From: Ruminococcus sp.
Lineage (GTDB): Bacteria; Bacillota; Clostridia; Oscillospirales; Ruminococcaceae
DNA length: 64,000 nucleotides
Assembly (NCBI GenBank): GCA_017462565.1
Contig: JAFTQW010000063.1
Span: forward strand, 62,001-126,000
Reading direction: 5' to 3'
Made by a program: the position numbers and the translations under genes
The notes under the pieces: generated by a model
What the model saw: only the letters and a program-made list of their open reading frames with translations
Databases searched by the model: none
What the model was told of the DNA's origin: nothing
In this document: positions 54,227-63,746 of the stretch, piece by piece
Numbering within the stretch: position 1 is the stretch's first letter
Layout of the letters: every line of letters begins with the position of its first letter

Positions 54227-54545
54227 ATTAACTTACAAATGCGATGAAGGGAAATAAAACTTGTAAATCGTTTTCACAGAGAGCTGCCGGTCGGTGAAAG
54301 GCAGTATACAGTTACAGGTCATAGCTCCTCCCCGAGCAGTCGGCTGAAAGACCACAGTTCTCCGTATGAATAATCTATTCGTGCTGCGGCAATTAGGCTT
54401 GAACGGATTCTCCCGTTACAGAGATATGCGTTGTTCCGACGCAGATGAGCGGATGTATTTTTGTACATCAAGAAGAGTGGTACCACGGAGTAGCATATTG
54501 AAACTTCGTCTCTTCCATGCCTTGCATGGAGGAGATTTTTTATTA
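54227..54545 (+). promoter_or_regulatory. T-box riboswitch upstream of leuA
   Basis: A ~320 nt leader. Stem I contains the AGAGAG and GGTGAAAGGCAG elements (about 54279-54304). The conserved T-box sequence AAGAGTGGTACCACGG is at 54472-54487. It can pair with neighbouring sequence as an antiterminator competing with the hairpin at 54508-54540. T-boxes sense uncharged tRNA; the downstream gene implies tRNA-Leu. Two candidate CTC triplets occur at 54325-54330, but I could not fix the specifier by alignment. Confidence 0.92.
54508..54540 (+). terminator. T-box-controlled terminator before leuA
   Basis: TCTCTTCCATG (54508-54518) pairs with CATGGAGGAGA (54524-54534) with one G-U pair, followed by T6. 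It terminates transcription when tRNA-Leu is charged. Confidence 0.9.
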
Positions 54546-54592
54546 TCCGTCCGCAGGCATATATCGGATCAATCAGATTGGAGGAAATATCA

Positions 54593-56251
54593 ATGAAAAA
54601 CACATCAAAGTACACAAGACAATTCTTTGAAGCTCCGAAAACTTCAATGAAATGGACTCAGAAATCTTATATCGACAAAGCTCCCCAGTGGTGCAGCGTC
54701 GACCTCAGAGACGGCAATCAGGCTCTCGTTATCCCTATGAGTCTCGGAGAAAAGCTCGAATTTTTCGAGAAGCTCGTTGCAATCGGTTTTAAAGAGATCG
54801 AGATCGGCTTCCCTGCCGCATCCGAAACGGAATACGACTTCTGCCGCACTCTCATCGAGCAGAATATGATCCCCGATGACGTTACTATTCAGGTTCTTAC
54901 ACAGTCGAGAGAGCATATCATCAAAAAAACTTTCGACGCTTTAAAGGGATGCAAGAACGCTATCGTTCATCTCTACAATTCAACGTCTCTCGCTCAGCGT
55001 GAACAGGTTTTCCGCAAGAACAAGCAGGAAATCATCGATATCGCTGTTACCGGAGCTAAGCTCTGCAAGGAATACCGTGAGAAATATGAGGGCAATTTCA
55101 AATTTGAATACTCCCCTGAAAGCTTTACAGGTACGGAACCGGAATTCGCTCTTGAAATATGCAACGAGGTTCTCGATATCTGGCAGCCTACTCCAGAGGA
55201 TAAAGTCATCATCAATCTGCCTGTAACCGTTCAGCTCTCTATGCCCCACGTTTACGCAAATCAAGTTGAATATATGTGCGAAAACCTCAAATACAGAGAA
55301 AATGTAATCGTTTCTCTCCATCCGCACAACGACAGAGGATGCGCTGTTGCCGATACCGAAATGGGACTTCTCGCAGGCGCCGACCGTGTTGAAGGTACTC
55401 TCTTCGGAAACGGCGAAAGAACCGGCAACGTCGATATCATAACTCTCGCTCTGAATATGTACTCCCAGGGCGTTGAACCTGGACTTGATTTTACCGATAT
55501 GCCTTCTATAACAGAGCTTTATTCAAGAGTTACAAGAATGGATGTAAACGAACGTCAGCCATACAGCGGAAAACTCGTTTTCGCAGCATTCAGCGGTTCT
55601 CATCAGGACGCTATCGCCAAGGGAATGAAGTGGCGTGAAGAGAAAAACACCGAGCATTGGACTGTTCCTTATCTTCCTATCGACCCGTCTGATCTCGGAA
55701 GAGAATACTCCGCCGACGTTATAAGAATCAACAGTCAGTCCGGTAAAGGCGGCATCGGTTATATCCTCGAAACAAGATTCGGCTATAATCTGCCTAAAAA
55801 AATGCGTGAGAACGTCGGATATCTCGTTAAGGGCGTTTCCGACCATAAGCATAAAGAACTTCTCCCGGACGAGGTTTACGAAATATTCAAAACCAATTAT
55901 GTCGATATAACAGCTCCCCTTAAAGTTACGGAAGCTCATTATGTTCAGCAAGACGGCATCGAAGCGACTGTAAGCCTTGAATACAACGGCAGAACAGCTT
56001 CTGCAACCAATAACGGCAACGGACGCTTAGACGCCGTAAGCAACGCTATCCAGTCTTACACAGGACTTAAATACAGCATCAGCACATATTCGGAACACGC
56101 ACTTGAAGTCGGTTCTTCATCCAAGGCCGTTTCTTATGTTGAGATCATCTCGGAGGACGGAAAGAGCTTCTGGGGAACAGGCGTTGATACAGACATCGTT
56201 ACATCGTCCATAAAGGCACTCGTAAGCGCTGTAAATAACATGATAAAGTAA
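54593..56251 (+). CDS. leuA: 2-isopropylmalate synthase
   Basis: A 552-residue enzyme of the long LeuA2/yeast-like type. The catalytic barrel begins with WCSVDLRDGNQALVIPM and contains EIEIGFPAASETEYDF, VSLHPHNDRGCAVADTE (metal-binding His residues) and LFGNGERTGNVD. The C-terminal regulatory domain (about 420-552) should bind leucine for feedback control. It catalyses the first committed step of leucine synthesis. The ATG at 54593 has GGAGGA 7 bp upstream; an in-frame TTG at 54578 is rejected. Confidence 0.96.
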   Translation: MKNTSKYTRQFFEAPKTSMKWTQKSYIDKAPQWCSVDLRDGNQALVIPMSLGEKLEFFEKLVAIGFKEIEIGFPAASETEYDFCRTLIEQNMIPDDVTIQVLTQSREHIIKKTFDALKGCKNAIVHLYNSTSLAQREQVFRKNKQEIIDIAVTGAKLCKEYREKYEGNFKFEYSPESFTGTEPEFALEICNEVLDIWQPTPEDKVIINLPVTVQLSMPHVYANQVEYMCENLKYRENVIVSLHPHNDRGCAVADTEMGLLAGADRVEGTLFGNGERTGNVDIITLALNMYSQGVEPGLDFTDMPSITELYSRVTRMDVNERQPYSGKLVFAAFSGSHQDAIAKGMKWREEKNTEHWTVPYLPIDPSDLGREYSADVIRINSQSGKGGIGYILETRFGYNLPKKMRENVGYLVKGVSDHKHKELLPDEVYEIFKTNYVDITAPLKVTEAHYVQQDGIEATVSLEYNGRTASATNNGNGRLDAVSNAIQSYTGLKYSISTYSEHALEVGSSSKAVSYVEIISEDGKSFWGTGVDTDIVTSSIKALVSAVNNMIK

Positions 56252-56260
56252 TGATTTTCT

Positions 56261-56491
56261 TCTCCCTGTTTTGCAGACAATGACGTCAGTTTAAGGCATT
56301 CTGTGCTTTACTCTCTTGTCAAAAGAGCGTTCATTCTATTGGCATTCTGACATAATTATTTCCGATACCTCATAAAGAGGTATCGGAAATAATTAATACT
56401 GGGTTTCCAAAGGGGATGTACTCCCCTTTGGCAGGGGTACGGGGACAGAGTCCCCGCTTAAATTGACGACATTGTTTCTGCAACAGGGAGA
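56261..56491. repeat. Large modular palindrome R3 between leuA and the ilv leader
   Basis: Outer arms at 56261-56295 and 56457-56491 are complementary over ~33 bp with small gaps. Inside are a perfect 17 bp hairpin (ATTATTTCCGATACCTC / GAGGTATCGGAAATAAT), CCAAAGGGGA..TCCCCTTTGG and CGGGGACAGAGTCCCCG. The module order is the same as in R1 and R2. It begins 10 bp after the leuA stop. No gene is present. Confidence 0.8.
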
Positions 56492-56569
56492 GAACATACC
56501 ATTTGCACAAATTACCATGTTGAAAACTCTCGGACGTTTATGACAATCTTCAAAAAAATCCTCTCCTTA

Positions 56570-56598
56570 TTGATTTTAAAATAAGATAGTGGTATAAT
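56570..56598 (+). promoter_or_regulatory. Promoter of the ilvBN leader
   Basis: TTGATT (56570-56575), a 17 bp spacer with TGG before the -10, and TATAAT (56593-56598): an extended -10 promoter about 30 bp upstream of the leader ORF. Confidence 0.75.
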
Positions 56599-56627
56599 AA
56601 TTTCAAGAATACTCAAAGGAGTGGAGC

Positions 56628-56732
56628 ATGATGAAATCGGTTATTACTTTTTCCGGTATAGTCATTATTAACGGCGCAGTCATTAACGTCCCGGACTGCC
56701 GCTGTGATTCTTTCTGCCCGCAGGAACTTTGA
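56628..56732 (+). CDS. ilv leader peptide (Ile/Val-rich, 34 residues)
   Basis: A short reading frame beginning MMKSVITFSGIVIING with AAGGAG 6 bp before the first ATG. Nine of residues 5-21 are Ile or Val, including the run IVII at 11-14, and the end is Cys-rich (DCRCDSFCPQEL). It lies between an extended -10 promoter and an intrinsic terminator ahead of ilvB. This is the expected layout of a translation-coupled attenuator that senses charged tRNA-Ile and tRNA-Val. Leucine occurs only as the last residue. Such leader peptides are uncommon for ilv genes in Firmicutes, which usually use T-boxes. Its function is inferred; no homolog was checked. Confidence 0.7.
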   Translation: MMKSVITFSGIVIINGAVINVPDCRCDSFCPQEL

Positions 56733-56786
56733 GTAATTGCTTGATTCAGATATAATTCCCTGCATCAAAGCAATGACGCTTGATTA

Positions 56787-56820
56787 AGACCTCCGGCGGA
56801 TTGCCGGGGGTCTGTTTTAT
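56787..56820 (+). terminator. Attenuator terminator upstream of ilvB
   Basis: AGACCTCCGGC (56787-56797) pairs with GCCGGGGGTCT (56803-56813) through one G-U pair, followed by GTTTTATTT. A preceding hairpin (56736-56745 / 56764-56774) and a possible competing pairing of CCCGGACTGCCG (56690-56701) with CGGCGGATTGCCGGG (56794-56808) could form the alternative fold. Confidence 0.8.
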
Positions 56821-56885
56821 TTGCTGAATTACATCGTTCGGGACGTTAATTGCTTGATATTATTTCAGAAAAAGGATTTGTTTAT

Positions 56886-58622
56886 ATGAAAATTTCAGGT
56901 GCAAAAATCGTTGTTGAAACGCTCGTTGAACAAGGCTGCGATACCGTTTTCGGTTATCCCGGCGGTCAGGTTATCAACCTTTTTGACGAGCTTTATCTTA
57001 ATCGTGACAGAATAAATCACGTTCTCACCGCTCATGAACAGGGAGCTTCTCATGCGGCTGACGGCTATGCAAGAGCTTCCGGCAAGGTCGGGGTTGTTAT
57101 CGCAACCTCCGGTCCGGGCGCAACCAATCTTGTAACCGGCATTGCTACGGCTTATCTTGATTCCGTACCTATGGTAGCCATAACGGGAAACGTTCCGTGC
57201 GACCTTCTCGGCAGAGACAGCTTTCAGGAAGTCGATATCGTTGGTGTGACAATGCCGATAACCAAACATAATTTCATAGTTAAGGATGTAAACGAGCTTG
57301 CAGATACGCTCCGTATGGCGTTCAAAATCGCCAAATCAGGACGTCCCGGACCTGTTCTCGTCGATATCCCTAAGGATGTTCAGATCGCAAAATGTGAGTT
57401 TGAACCGAAAAACCAGCCGATCATTCCCTACCCTATTACTTACGCTTCGGAGGATCAGCTTAAAAAAGCTGCCGAGCTTATCGAAAACGCAAAAAGACCT
57501 TATATCTACTTCGGCGGCGGAATAATCAGCGGAAAGGCTTCTCAGGAGCTTATCGCTTTTGCCGACAAGATCGACGCTCCTATGGGATGCTCGCTTATGG
57601 GACTTTCGGCTGTTCCTTCGGATAATCCGAAATTTCTCGGAATGCAGGGTATGCACGGTCATTACGCTTCTTCCGTTGCCGAAGATGAATCCGATCTCGT
57701 TATTGCGCTCGGAGCACGTTTCAGCGACAGAGCTACGGGAAATAAGGCCCGCTTTGCAAAAAATTTCAAGATAATCCATATTGATATTGACGGTGCGGAG
57801 CTTCATAAGAATATTCCCGCGGATATCGCTTTCAACGGTGATATCAAGGACGCTCTTGAACGTCTCACGGCTATAGTTCAGGAGAAAAAGCATCCGGAAT
57901 GGTTCGCACGAATCAGCGAGCTTCGTGAAGAAGAAAACCGACGGACGGCAAGCGCTCTCGCTCACAAATATTCAAAGAACTGCGAAAACTGCACAAGCAG
58001 CTGTGACAAGTCAGGTATTCCTGCCGAAGACCGCATGAATCCGTTTGAGATCATAGACATTGTAAGCTCTCATGCAGGCGACGCCGTTGTCGTTACAGAC
58101 GTCGGACAGCATCAGATGTGGGCGGCTCAGCGATATCCTCTTAAAGCTCCGAGAACCTTCCTCACCAGCGGCGGTCTTGGAACTATGGGATTCGGAATGG
58201 GTGCGGCTATCGGTGCTGCAACGGCTTCCGGCAAGCGTTCGCTCCTCTTCACCGGCGACGGCAGCTTCGGTATGAACCTTAACGAGCTTGCAACAGCCGT
58301 TTCAATGAATCTTCCGCTGGTCATCGTTATAATGAACAACGGAGTTCTCGGAATGGTTCGTCAGTGGCAGACGCTTTTCTTTGATAAGCATTACTCAAAT
58401 ACAACTCTTAACAGAAAAACCGATTTTGTCAAGCTTGCCGAAGCTTTCGGCGCAAAGGGAGCAAGAGTTTATACCAAAGACGAACTTGAAAAAACTGCCG
58501 AAGAAGCTTTTGCTTATAACGGAACTTTCGTTATCGACTGCGCTGTGGACTGCGATGAATTCGTTCTTCCGATGCTTCCTCCGGGCGGTTCGATCGACGA
58601 TATCATAACAGAGATCAAGTGA
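56886..58622 (+). CDS. ilvB: Acetolactate synthase large (catalytic) subunit
   Basis: A 578-residue ThDP enzyme. It has FGYPGGQVINLFDEL, the catalytic Glu in TAHEQGASHAADGYARASG, and the ThDP/Mg motif GDGSFGMNLNELATA ending in MNN. It condenses pyruvate to acetolactate, or with 2-ketobutyrate to acetohydroxybutyrate. The ATG at 56886 follows AAGGA. Between the middle and C-terminal domains is a short Cys-rich insertion NCENCTSSCDKSG (C366-x2-C369-x3-C373) not typical of the family; it may bind metal or be redox-sensitive. Confidence 0.95.
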   Translation: MKISGAKIVVETLVEQGCDTVFGYPGGQVINLFDELYLNRDRINHVLTAHEQGASHAADGYARASGKVGVVIATSGPGATNLVTGIATAYLDSVPMVAITGNVPCDLLGRDSFQEVDIVGVTMPITKHNFIVKDVNELADTLRMAFKIAKSGRPGPVLVDIPKDVQIAKCEFEPKNQPIIPYPITYASEDQLKKAAELIENAKRPYIYFGGGIISGKASQELIAFADKIDAPMGCSLMGLSAVPSDNPKFLGMQGMHGHYASSVAEDESDLVIALGARFSDRATGNKARFAKNFKIIHIDIDGAELHKNIPADIAFNGDIKDALERLTAIVQEKKHPEWFARISELREEENRRTASALAHKYSKNCENCTSSCDKSGIPAEDRMNPFEIIDIVSSHAGDAVVVTDVGQHQMWAAQRYPLKAPRTFLTSGGLGTMGFGMGAAIGAATASGKRSLLFTGDGSFGMNLNELATAVSMNLPLVIVIMNNGVLGMVRQWQTLFFDKHYSNTTLNRKTDFVKLAEAFGAKGARVYTKDELEKTAEEAFAYNGTFVIDCAVDCDEFVLPMLPPGGSIDDIITEIK

Positions 58623-58632
58623 GGTGAACGCA

Positions 58633-59133
58633 ATGAATCAGTATGTAATCGGAATTATAGTTTCAAACATTTCAGGCGCTCTTTCAAGAGTTTCCGGAAT
58701 GTTCACACGAAGAGTTTTCAATATCGACAGCCTTACGGTAGGAGAAACTGAATCTCCGGGATTTTCACGTATTACCGTTACTTTTCACGGCGACGATTAT
58801 ATCAAGGATCTTATTCTTCAGCAGCTTAGGAAGCTTCACGATGTTCGTGAAGTCGAGGTTCTCAGCGAAAAGGAAACCGTTATCCGTGAACTGCTTCTAA
58901 TAAAGGTAAAAAACAGTCCGGAATCAAGACAGGATATAATGACTGCCGTTGAAATATTCCGCTCGAAAATAGTCGATTATTCCCCGACCGCATTAATATG
59001 TGAAATTACTGGCGAAACCTCTAAAATAGACGCTTTTATCGAACTCGTCAAGCCATACGGCATTATGGAAATGTGCCGCACGGGCATAATAGCCGTCGAA
59101 AGAGGCGAAAACTGCCTTAATACCATAAAGTGA
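58633..59133 (+). CDS. ilvN: Acetolactate synthase small (regulatory) subunit
   Basis: A 166-residue regulatory subunit. The N-terminal ACT domain has VIGIIVSNISGALSRVSGMF and RRVFNIDSLTVGETE, followed by a second ACT-like domain. Valine feedback acts through this subunit. The ATG at 58633 has GAGGTG 6 bp upstream (an in-frame GTG at 58624 is part of that site). It starts 10 bp after ilvB and overlaps the next gene by 4 bp. Confidence 0.95.
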   Translation: MNQYVIGIIVSNISGALSRVSGMFTRRVFNIDSLTVGETESPGFSRITVTFHGDDYIKDLILQQLRKLHDVREVEVLSEKETVIRELLLIKVKNSPESRQDIMTAVEIFRSKIVDYSPTALICEITGETSKIDAFIELVKPYGIMEMCRTGIIAVERGENCLNTIK

Positions 59134-59582
59134 AGGCAAAATACCTTCCCGTTGCCACGCTTATCTTCGGAGCAATATGCGCAGCAAGCCACGTATGGCT
59201 TAAGAATATAAGTTCTAAGACTATATTCTTAAAAGCTTTGATCTTACTTTCGGGCGCAGCTTCCGCCGCATCGCTGATTGCCGCCGTAATTCGTATTATC
59301 AGAGGCAATCGTTCAGACGATGAACCGCTGCGGCAGCTTCACCGGCTGAAAAAATTTATCAAAATAATGCTTGTACTTGCCGCAATAACGCTTTTCGCCC
59401 TTATTGAAAGCCTCGGCGGCGACAACGGCGAGTCCGATGATGTTATTTATGCGTTATTTGCATTAATGGGTCTTTTCCCCATGGAAATTTTCTTCACAAT
59501 CGTCTCCGCTGTAATTTATTTTGTAAAAAAGAAACGGTGTAATGCCGATACGAAGAATATCTCCGATGAAACAAAATTATAA
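59130..59582 (+). CDS. Small membrane protein coupled to ilvN
   Basis: A 150-residue protein with four hydrophobic helices (about 4-20, 30-50, 72-92 and 105-130) and a polar tail. The start is GTG at 59130, overlapping the ilvN stop (GTGA); no ATG alternative lies nearby. Family unknown. Its position between ilvN and ilvC suggests co-expression with branched-chain amino-acid synthesis, but a transport role cannot be shown. Confidence 0.65.
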   Translation: MKAKYLPVATLIFGAICAASHVWLKNISSKTIFLKALILLSGAASAASLIAAVIRIIRGNRSDDEPLRQLHRLKKFIKIMLVLAAITLFALIESLGGDNGESDDVIYALFALMGLFPMEIFFTIVSAVIYFVKKKRCNADTKNISDETKL

Positions 59583-59604
59583 TTGCTCAACAGCAATTAC
59601 ATAA

Positions 59605-60880
<1,276 letters not shown>

Positions 60881-60921
60881 TTAAATTAAATATCCTCCGA
60901 TTGAATAATCGGAATGTACAC

Positions 60922-60960
60922 CGCTGCTTTCCCGATTTTTCGGGTTAGCAGCGTTTTTTT
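60922..60960 (+). terminator. Terminator between ilvC and the next gene, abutting its ribosome binding site
   Basis: CGCTGCT (60922-60928) / AGCAGCG (60947-60953) with an inner CCCGA / TCGGG stem, followed by T7 (60954-60960). The T-tract ends 4 bp before the AAAGGAG site of the gene at 60979, so read-through transcripts carry the hairpin right at its translation start. Confidence 0.85.
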
Positions 60961-60978
60961 ATGAAAGGAGCATATTTT

Positions 60979-61593
60979 ATGGGATTTTTAGATTCGCTGA
61001 AAAAAATTTTTGACGCTGCCGAAAGTGCCGGCAAAAAAATCAATGATTCAGTGTTATCATCAGCAGCTCCGAAAAGGCCGGAAACTGCTGTCTCCGGTGC
61101 TCCTGTAAAAAAGACTCCGCAGGATATTCTTGATTCGGGAAATGTTCCTGCCAAAAAGTCCGTACTTATCGAAGATGAATACGGTGACAAAAAATATACG
61201 TTCCGGCTTTCGGGCGATTTTATCGAGTTCAACAGTCACTGTGAACTGGATCCTTCTTACCAGTACGAACCGTACAGCAGTGAGGATTATACCGGATATC
61301 TTGAAAATCATCCTGCCATATTCATCGGCCCTTATGATGATGTTTACTATGCCGTTGAAAACGGTCAGCCTGTCGGAAAAGAATACGAAAAGCTTGATAA
61401 TAAATACTTTGCATTTAAAACCAAACTTCCCTATTATGGAAAACTCCTTTACTGCTACGGTTTCCGTGACGGTACAGCAAGAGAACGTGAAGCGTTCGGG
61501 CTTACTTACAACAAGGATATTGAAGGTACTCCACTTGAAAAAAAGCTTATGGCTGCTCTTGATGAAGCAGCTTCAACATATACTGAAATCTAA
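60979..61593 (+). CDS. Soluble protein of unknown function between ilvC and ilvD
   Basis: A 204-residue acidic protein. An amphipathic N-terminal helix (MGFLDSLKKIFDAAESAG), a Pro/Ala/Lys-rich linker to about 65, and a folded Tyr/Asp-rich domain (DFIEFNSHCELDPSYQYEP, IGPYDDVYYAVENGQPVGKE, YYGKLLYCYGFRDG) are seen. The ATG at 60979 follows AAAGGAG at the right distance; the ATG at 60961 is upstream of that site. No family is recognised. 18 bp upstream of ilvD. Confidence 0.7.
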   Translation: MGFLDSLKKIFDAAESAGKKINDSVLSSAAPKRPETAVSGAPVKKTPQDILDSGNVPAKKSVLIEDEYGDKKYTFRLSGDFIEFNSHCELDPSYQYEPYSSEDYTGYLENHPAIFIGPYDDVYYAVENGQPVGKEYEKLDNKYFAFKTKLPYYGKLLYCYGFRDGTAREREAFGLTYNKDIEGTPLEKKLMAALDEAASTYTEI

Positions 61594-61611
61594 TTAATGA
61601 GGTGAAATAAA

Positions 61612-63276
61612 ATGAGCGGAAATTATTTCTGCGAGGGTGTTGAAAAAGCTTCACAGCGTTCCCTTTTCAATGCGCTCGGACACACTAAAGAGGAAATGAA
61701 ACGTCCTCTCGTTGGTATCGTTTCGTCCTACAACGAGATCGTACCGGGACATATGAACATTGACAAAATCGTTGACGCTGTTAAACTCGGCATTGCAATG
61801 GGCGGCGGAACTCCTGTCGTTTTCCCTGCTATCGCAGTATGCGACGGTATCGCTATGGGACACGCAGGTATGAGATATTCTCTCGTTACCCGTGACCTTA
61901 TCGCCGATTCTACGGAATGTATGGCTCTTGCACATCATTTCGACGCTCTCGTTATGGTTCCGAACTGTGACAAGAACGTTCCCGGACTACTCATGGCTGC
62001 CGCCCGTATCAACGTTCCGACTATTTTCGTAAGCGGAGGTCCTATGCTTGCAGGACACGTCAAGGGAAAGAAAACAAGTCTTTCTTCCATGTTTGAAGCT
62101 GTAGGAGCTTATACTGCCGGTAAAATGTCTGCTGAGGACGTTGAGGATTACGAAAACCACGCCTGTCCGACCTGCGGTTCATGTTCGGGTATGTACACTG
62201 CAAACTCAATGAACTGCCTTACCGAAGTTCTCGGCATGGGACTTAAAGGCAACGGAACTATTCCCGCCGTATATTCAGAAAGAATCCAGCTTGCAAAAAT
62301 GGCTGGTATGCAGGTTATGGAGCTTTACAGAAAGAATATCCGTCCGCTTGATATCATGACGGAAAAGGCATTCCGGAACGCTCTTACTGCCGATATGGCT
62401 CTTGGATGCTCCACAAACAGTATGCTTCATCTTCCGGCTATTGCAAACGAGTGCGGAGTTAATATCAATCTCGATATCGCAAACGATATCAGCGCAAAAA
62501 CTCCGAATCTCTGTCATCTTGCTCCTGCTGGTCACACTTATATGGAAGACCTTAACGAAGCCGGAGGCGTTTATGCGGTTCTTAACGAACTTGCCAAAAA
62601 AGACCTTCTCAACCTCGACTGTATGACCGTTACAGGCAAGACCGTCGGCGAAAATATTGCAGGCCGTATAAATAAAGATCCCGAAACTATCCGTCCTATT
62701 GACAATCCTTACAGTGAAACAGGCGGAATCGCAGTTCTCAAGGGAAATCTTGCTCCGGACAGATGTGTTGTCAAGAGAAGCGCAGTTGCTCCTGAAATGC
62801 TCGTTCACAAAGGTCCTGCAAGAGTTTTCGACAGCGAGGAGGACGCTATCAAGGTGATCTATGAGGGCGGTATCAAAGCCGGAGACGTTGTTGTTATCCG
62901 TTACGAAGGTCCTGCCGGCGGTCCGGGAATGAGAGAGATGCTCTCACCTACTTCCGCAATTCAGGGCGCAGGTCTTGGTTCGACTGTTGCACTCATAACA
63001 GACGGACGTTTCTCCGGTGCGACAAGAGGTGCGGCAATCGGTCACGTTTCTCCTGAGGCCGTTAACGGCGGTACTATCGCTTACGTTAAGGACGGCGATA
63101 TCATTTCGATTGATATCCCGAACTACAGCATTACTCTTGAAGTTTCCGACGAAGAGCTTGAAGAGCGTAAAAAGACCATGTCTATCAAGAAAAAGGAAAA
63201 CATCACAGGTTATCTCAAGCGTTATGCTTCTATGGTTTCTTCTGCTGATAAGGGAGCTATTATAAATAAAAAATGA
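61612..63276 (+). CDS. ilvD: Dihydroxy-acid dehydratase
   Basis: A 554-residue Fe-S enzyme. Cluster-ligand cysteines are in [26 protein letters not shown] and the [12 protein letters not shown] stretch. Other family motifs are [36 protein letters not shown], and [18 protein letters not shown] with [11 protein letters not shown]. It makes the 2-keto acids of valine and isoleucine. GAGGTG precedes the ATG. Oxygen sensitivity depends on the cluster type, which cannot be read here. Confidence 0.96.
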   Translation: MSGNYFCEGVEKASQRSLFNALGHTKEEMKRPLVGIVSSYNEIVPGHMNIDKIVDAVKLGIAMGGGTPVVFPAIAVCDGIAMGHAGMRYSLVTRDLIADSTECMALAHHFDALVMVPNCDKNVPGLLMAAARINVPTIFVSGGPMLAGHVKGKKTSLSSMFEAVGAYTAGKMSAEDVEDYENHACPTCGSCSGMYTANSMNCLTEVLGMGLKGNGTIPAVYSERIQLAKMAGMQVMELYRKNIRPLDIMTEKAFRNALTADMALGCSTNSMLHLPAIANECGVNINLDIANDISAKTPNLCHLAPAGHTYMEDLNEAGGVYAVLNELAKKDLLNLDCMTVTGKTVGENIAGRINKDPETIRPIDNPYSETGGIAVLKGNLAPDRCVVKRSAVAPEMLVHKGPARVFDSEEDAIKVIYEGGIKAGDVVVIRYEGPAGGPGMREMLSPTSAIQGAGLGSTVALITDGRFSGATRGAAIGHVSPEAVNGGTIAYVKDGDIISIDIPNYSITLEVSDEELEERKKTMSIKKKENITGYLKRYASMVSSADKGAIINKK

Positions 63277-63308
63277 AGCCGTTAGGATAGGTCAATTAAG
63301 GGATTATT

Positions 63309-63692
63309 ATGAATATCACTGAAAAAAAGGTAAAAGAAACAGAAGCCAAAACCTATGCGTATTTATCAAGCATTGTTACTGGATTCCTGATTACAGAGAT
63401 ACTATTGCTGATCTATTATTTGATGGAATACCTTACAGATCACACTAACGAAGAAACTTATGTTGAGGAATTACATCATAATGTTGATCTGAATGGACTT
63501 TTGGTATTCGGTTGTTTGGGAGTAATTTTAATATTAATGTCATTTTTCGTTCTGCGGTTTTGGATACGAAAAGTAAAACGCATTGAAAAAAGACTTCCTG
63601 TGATAATTATTTCAAGCGTTTTAACAATCTCTTTACTTCCCGTCTGGGGTTATCTTTCAATCCTGATCTTGTCAATAATAGATCTGTTATGA
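63309..63692 (+). CDS. Small membrane protein between ilvD and leuC
   Basis: A 127-residue protein with three hydrophobic helices (about 18-40, 58-82 and 95-125) and short charged loops. No family is recognised. The ATG is 32 bp after ilvD, with only a weak ribosome site (GGGATTATT). Possibly co-transcribed with ilvD and leuC. Confidence 0.6.
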   Translation: MNITEKKVKETEAKTYAYLSSIVTGFLITEILLLIYYLMEYLTDHTNEETYVEELHHNVDLNGLLVFGCLGVILILMSFFVLRFWIRKVKRIEKRLPVIIISSVLTISLLPVWGYLSILILSIIDLL

Positions 63693-63746
63693 TTTAAAAT
63701 AAATACAAGGCGATAATTAAATTTATATTTGAAAGGAATGATAAAC

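Noticed and set aside
54319-54615. Short open frames on both strands in the leuA leader
   Set aside because: They overlap the T-box and terminator, whose conserved sequence explains the region.
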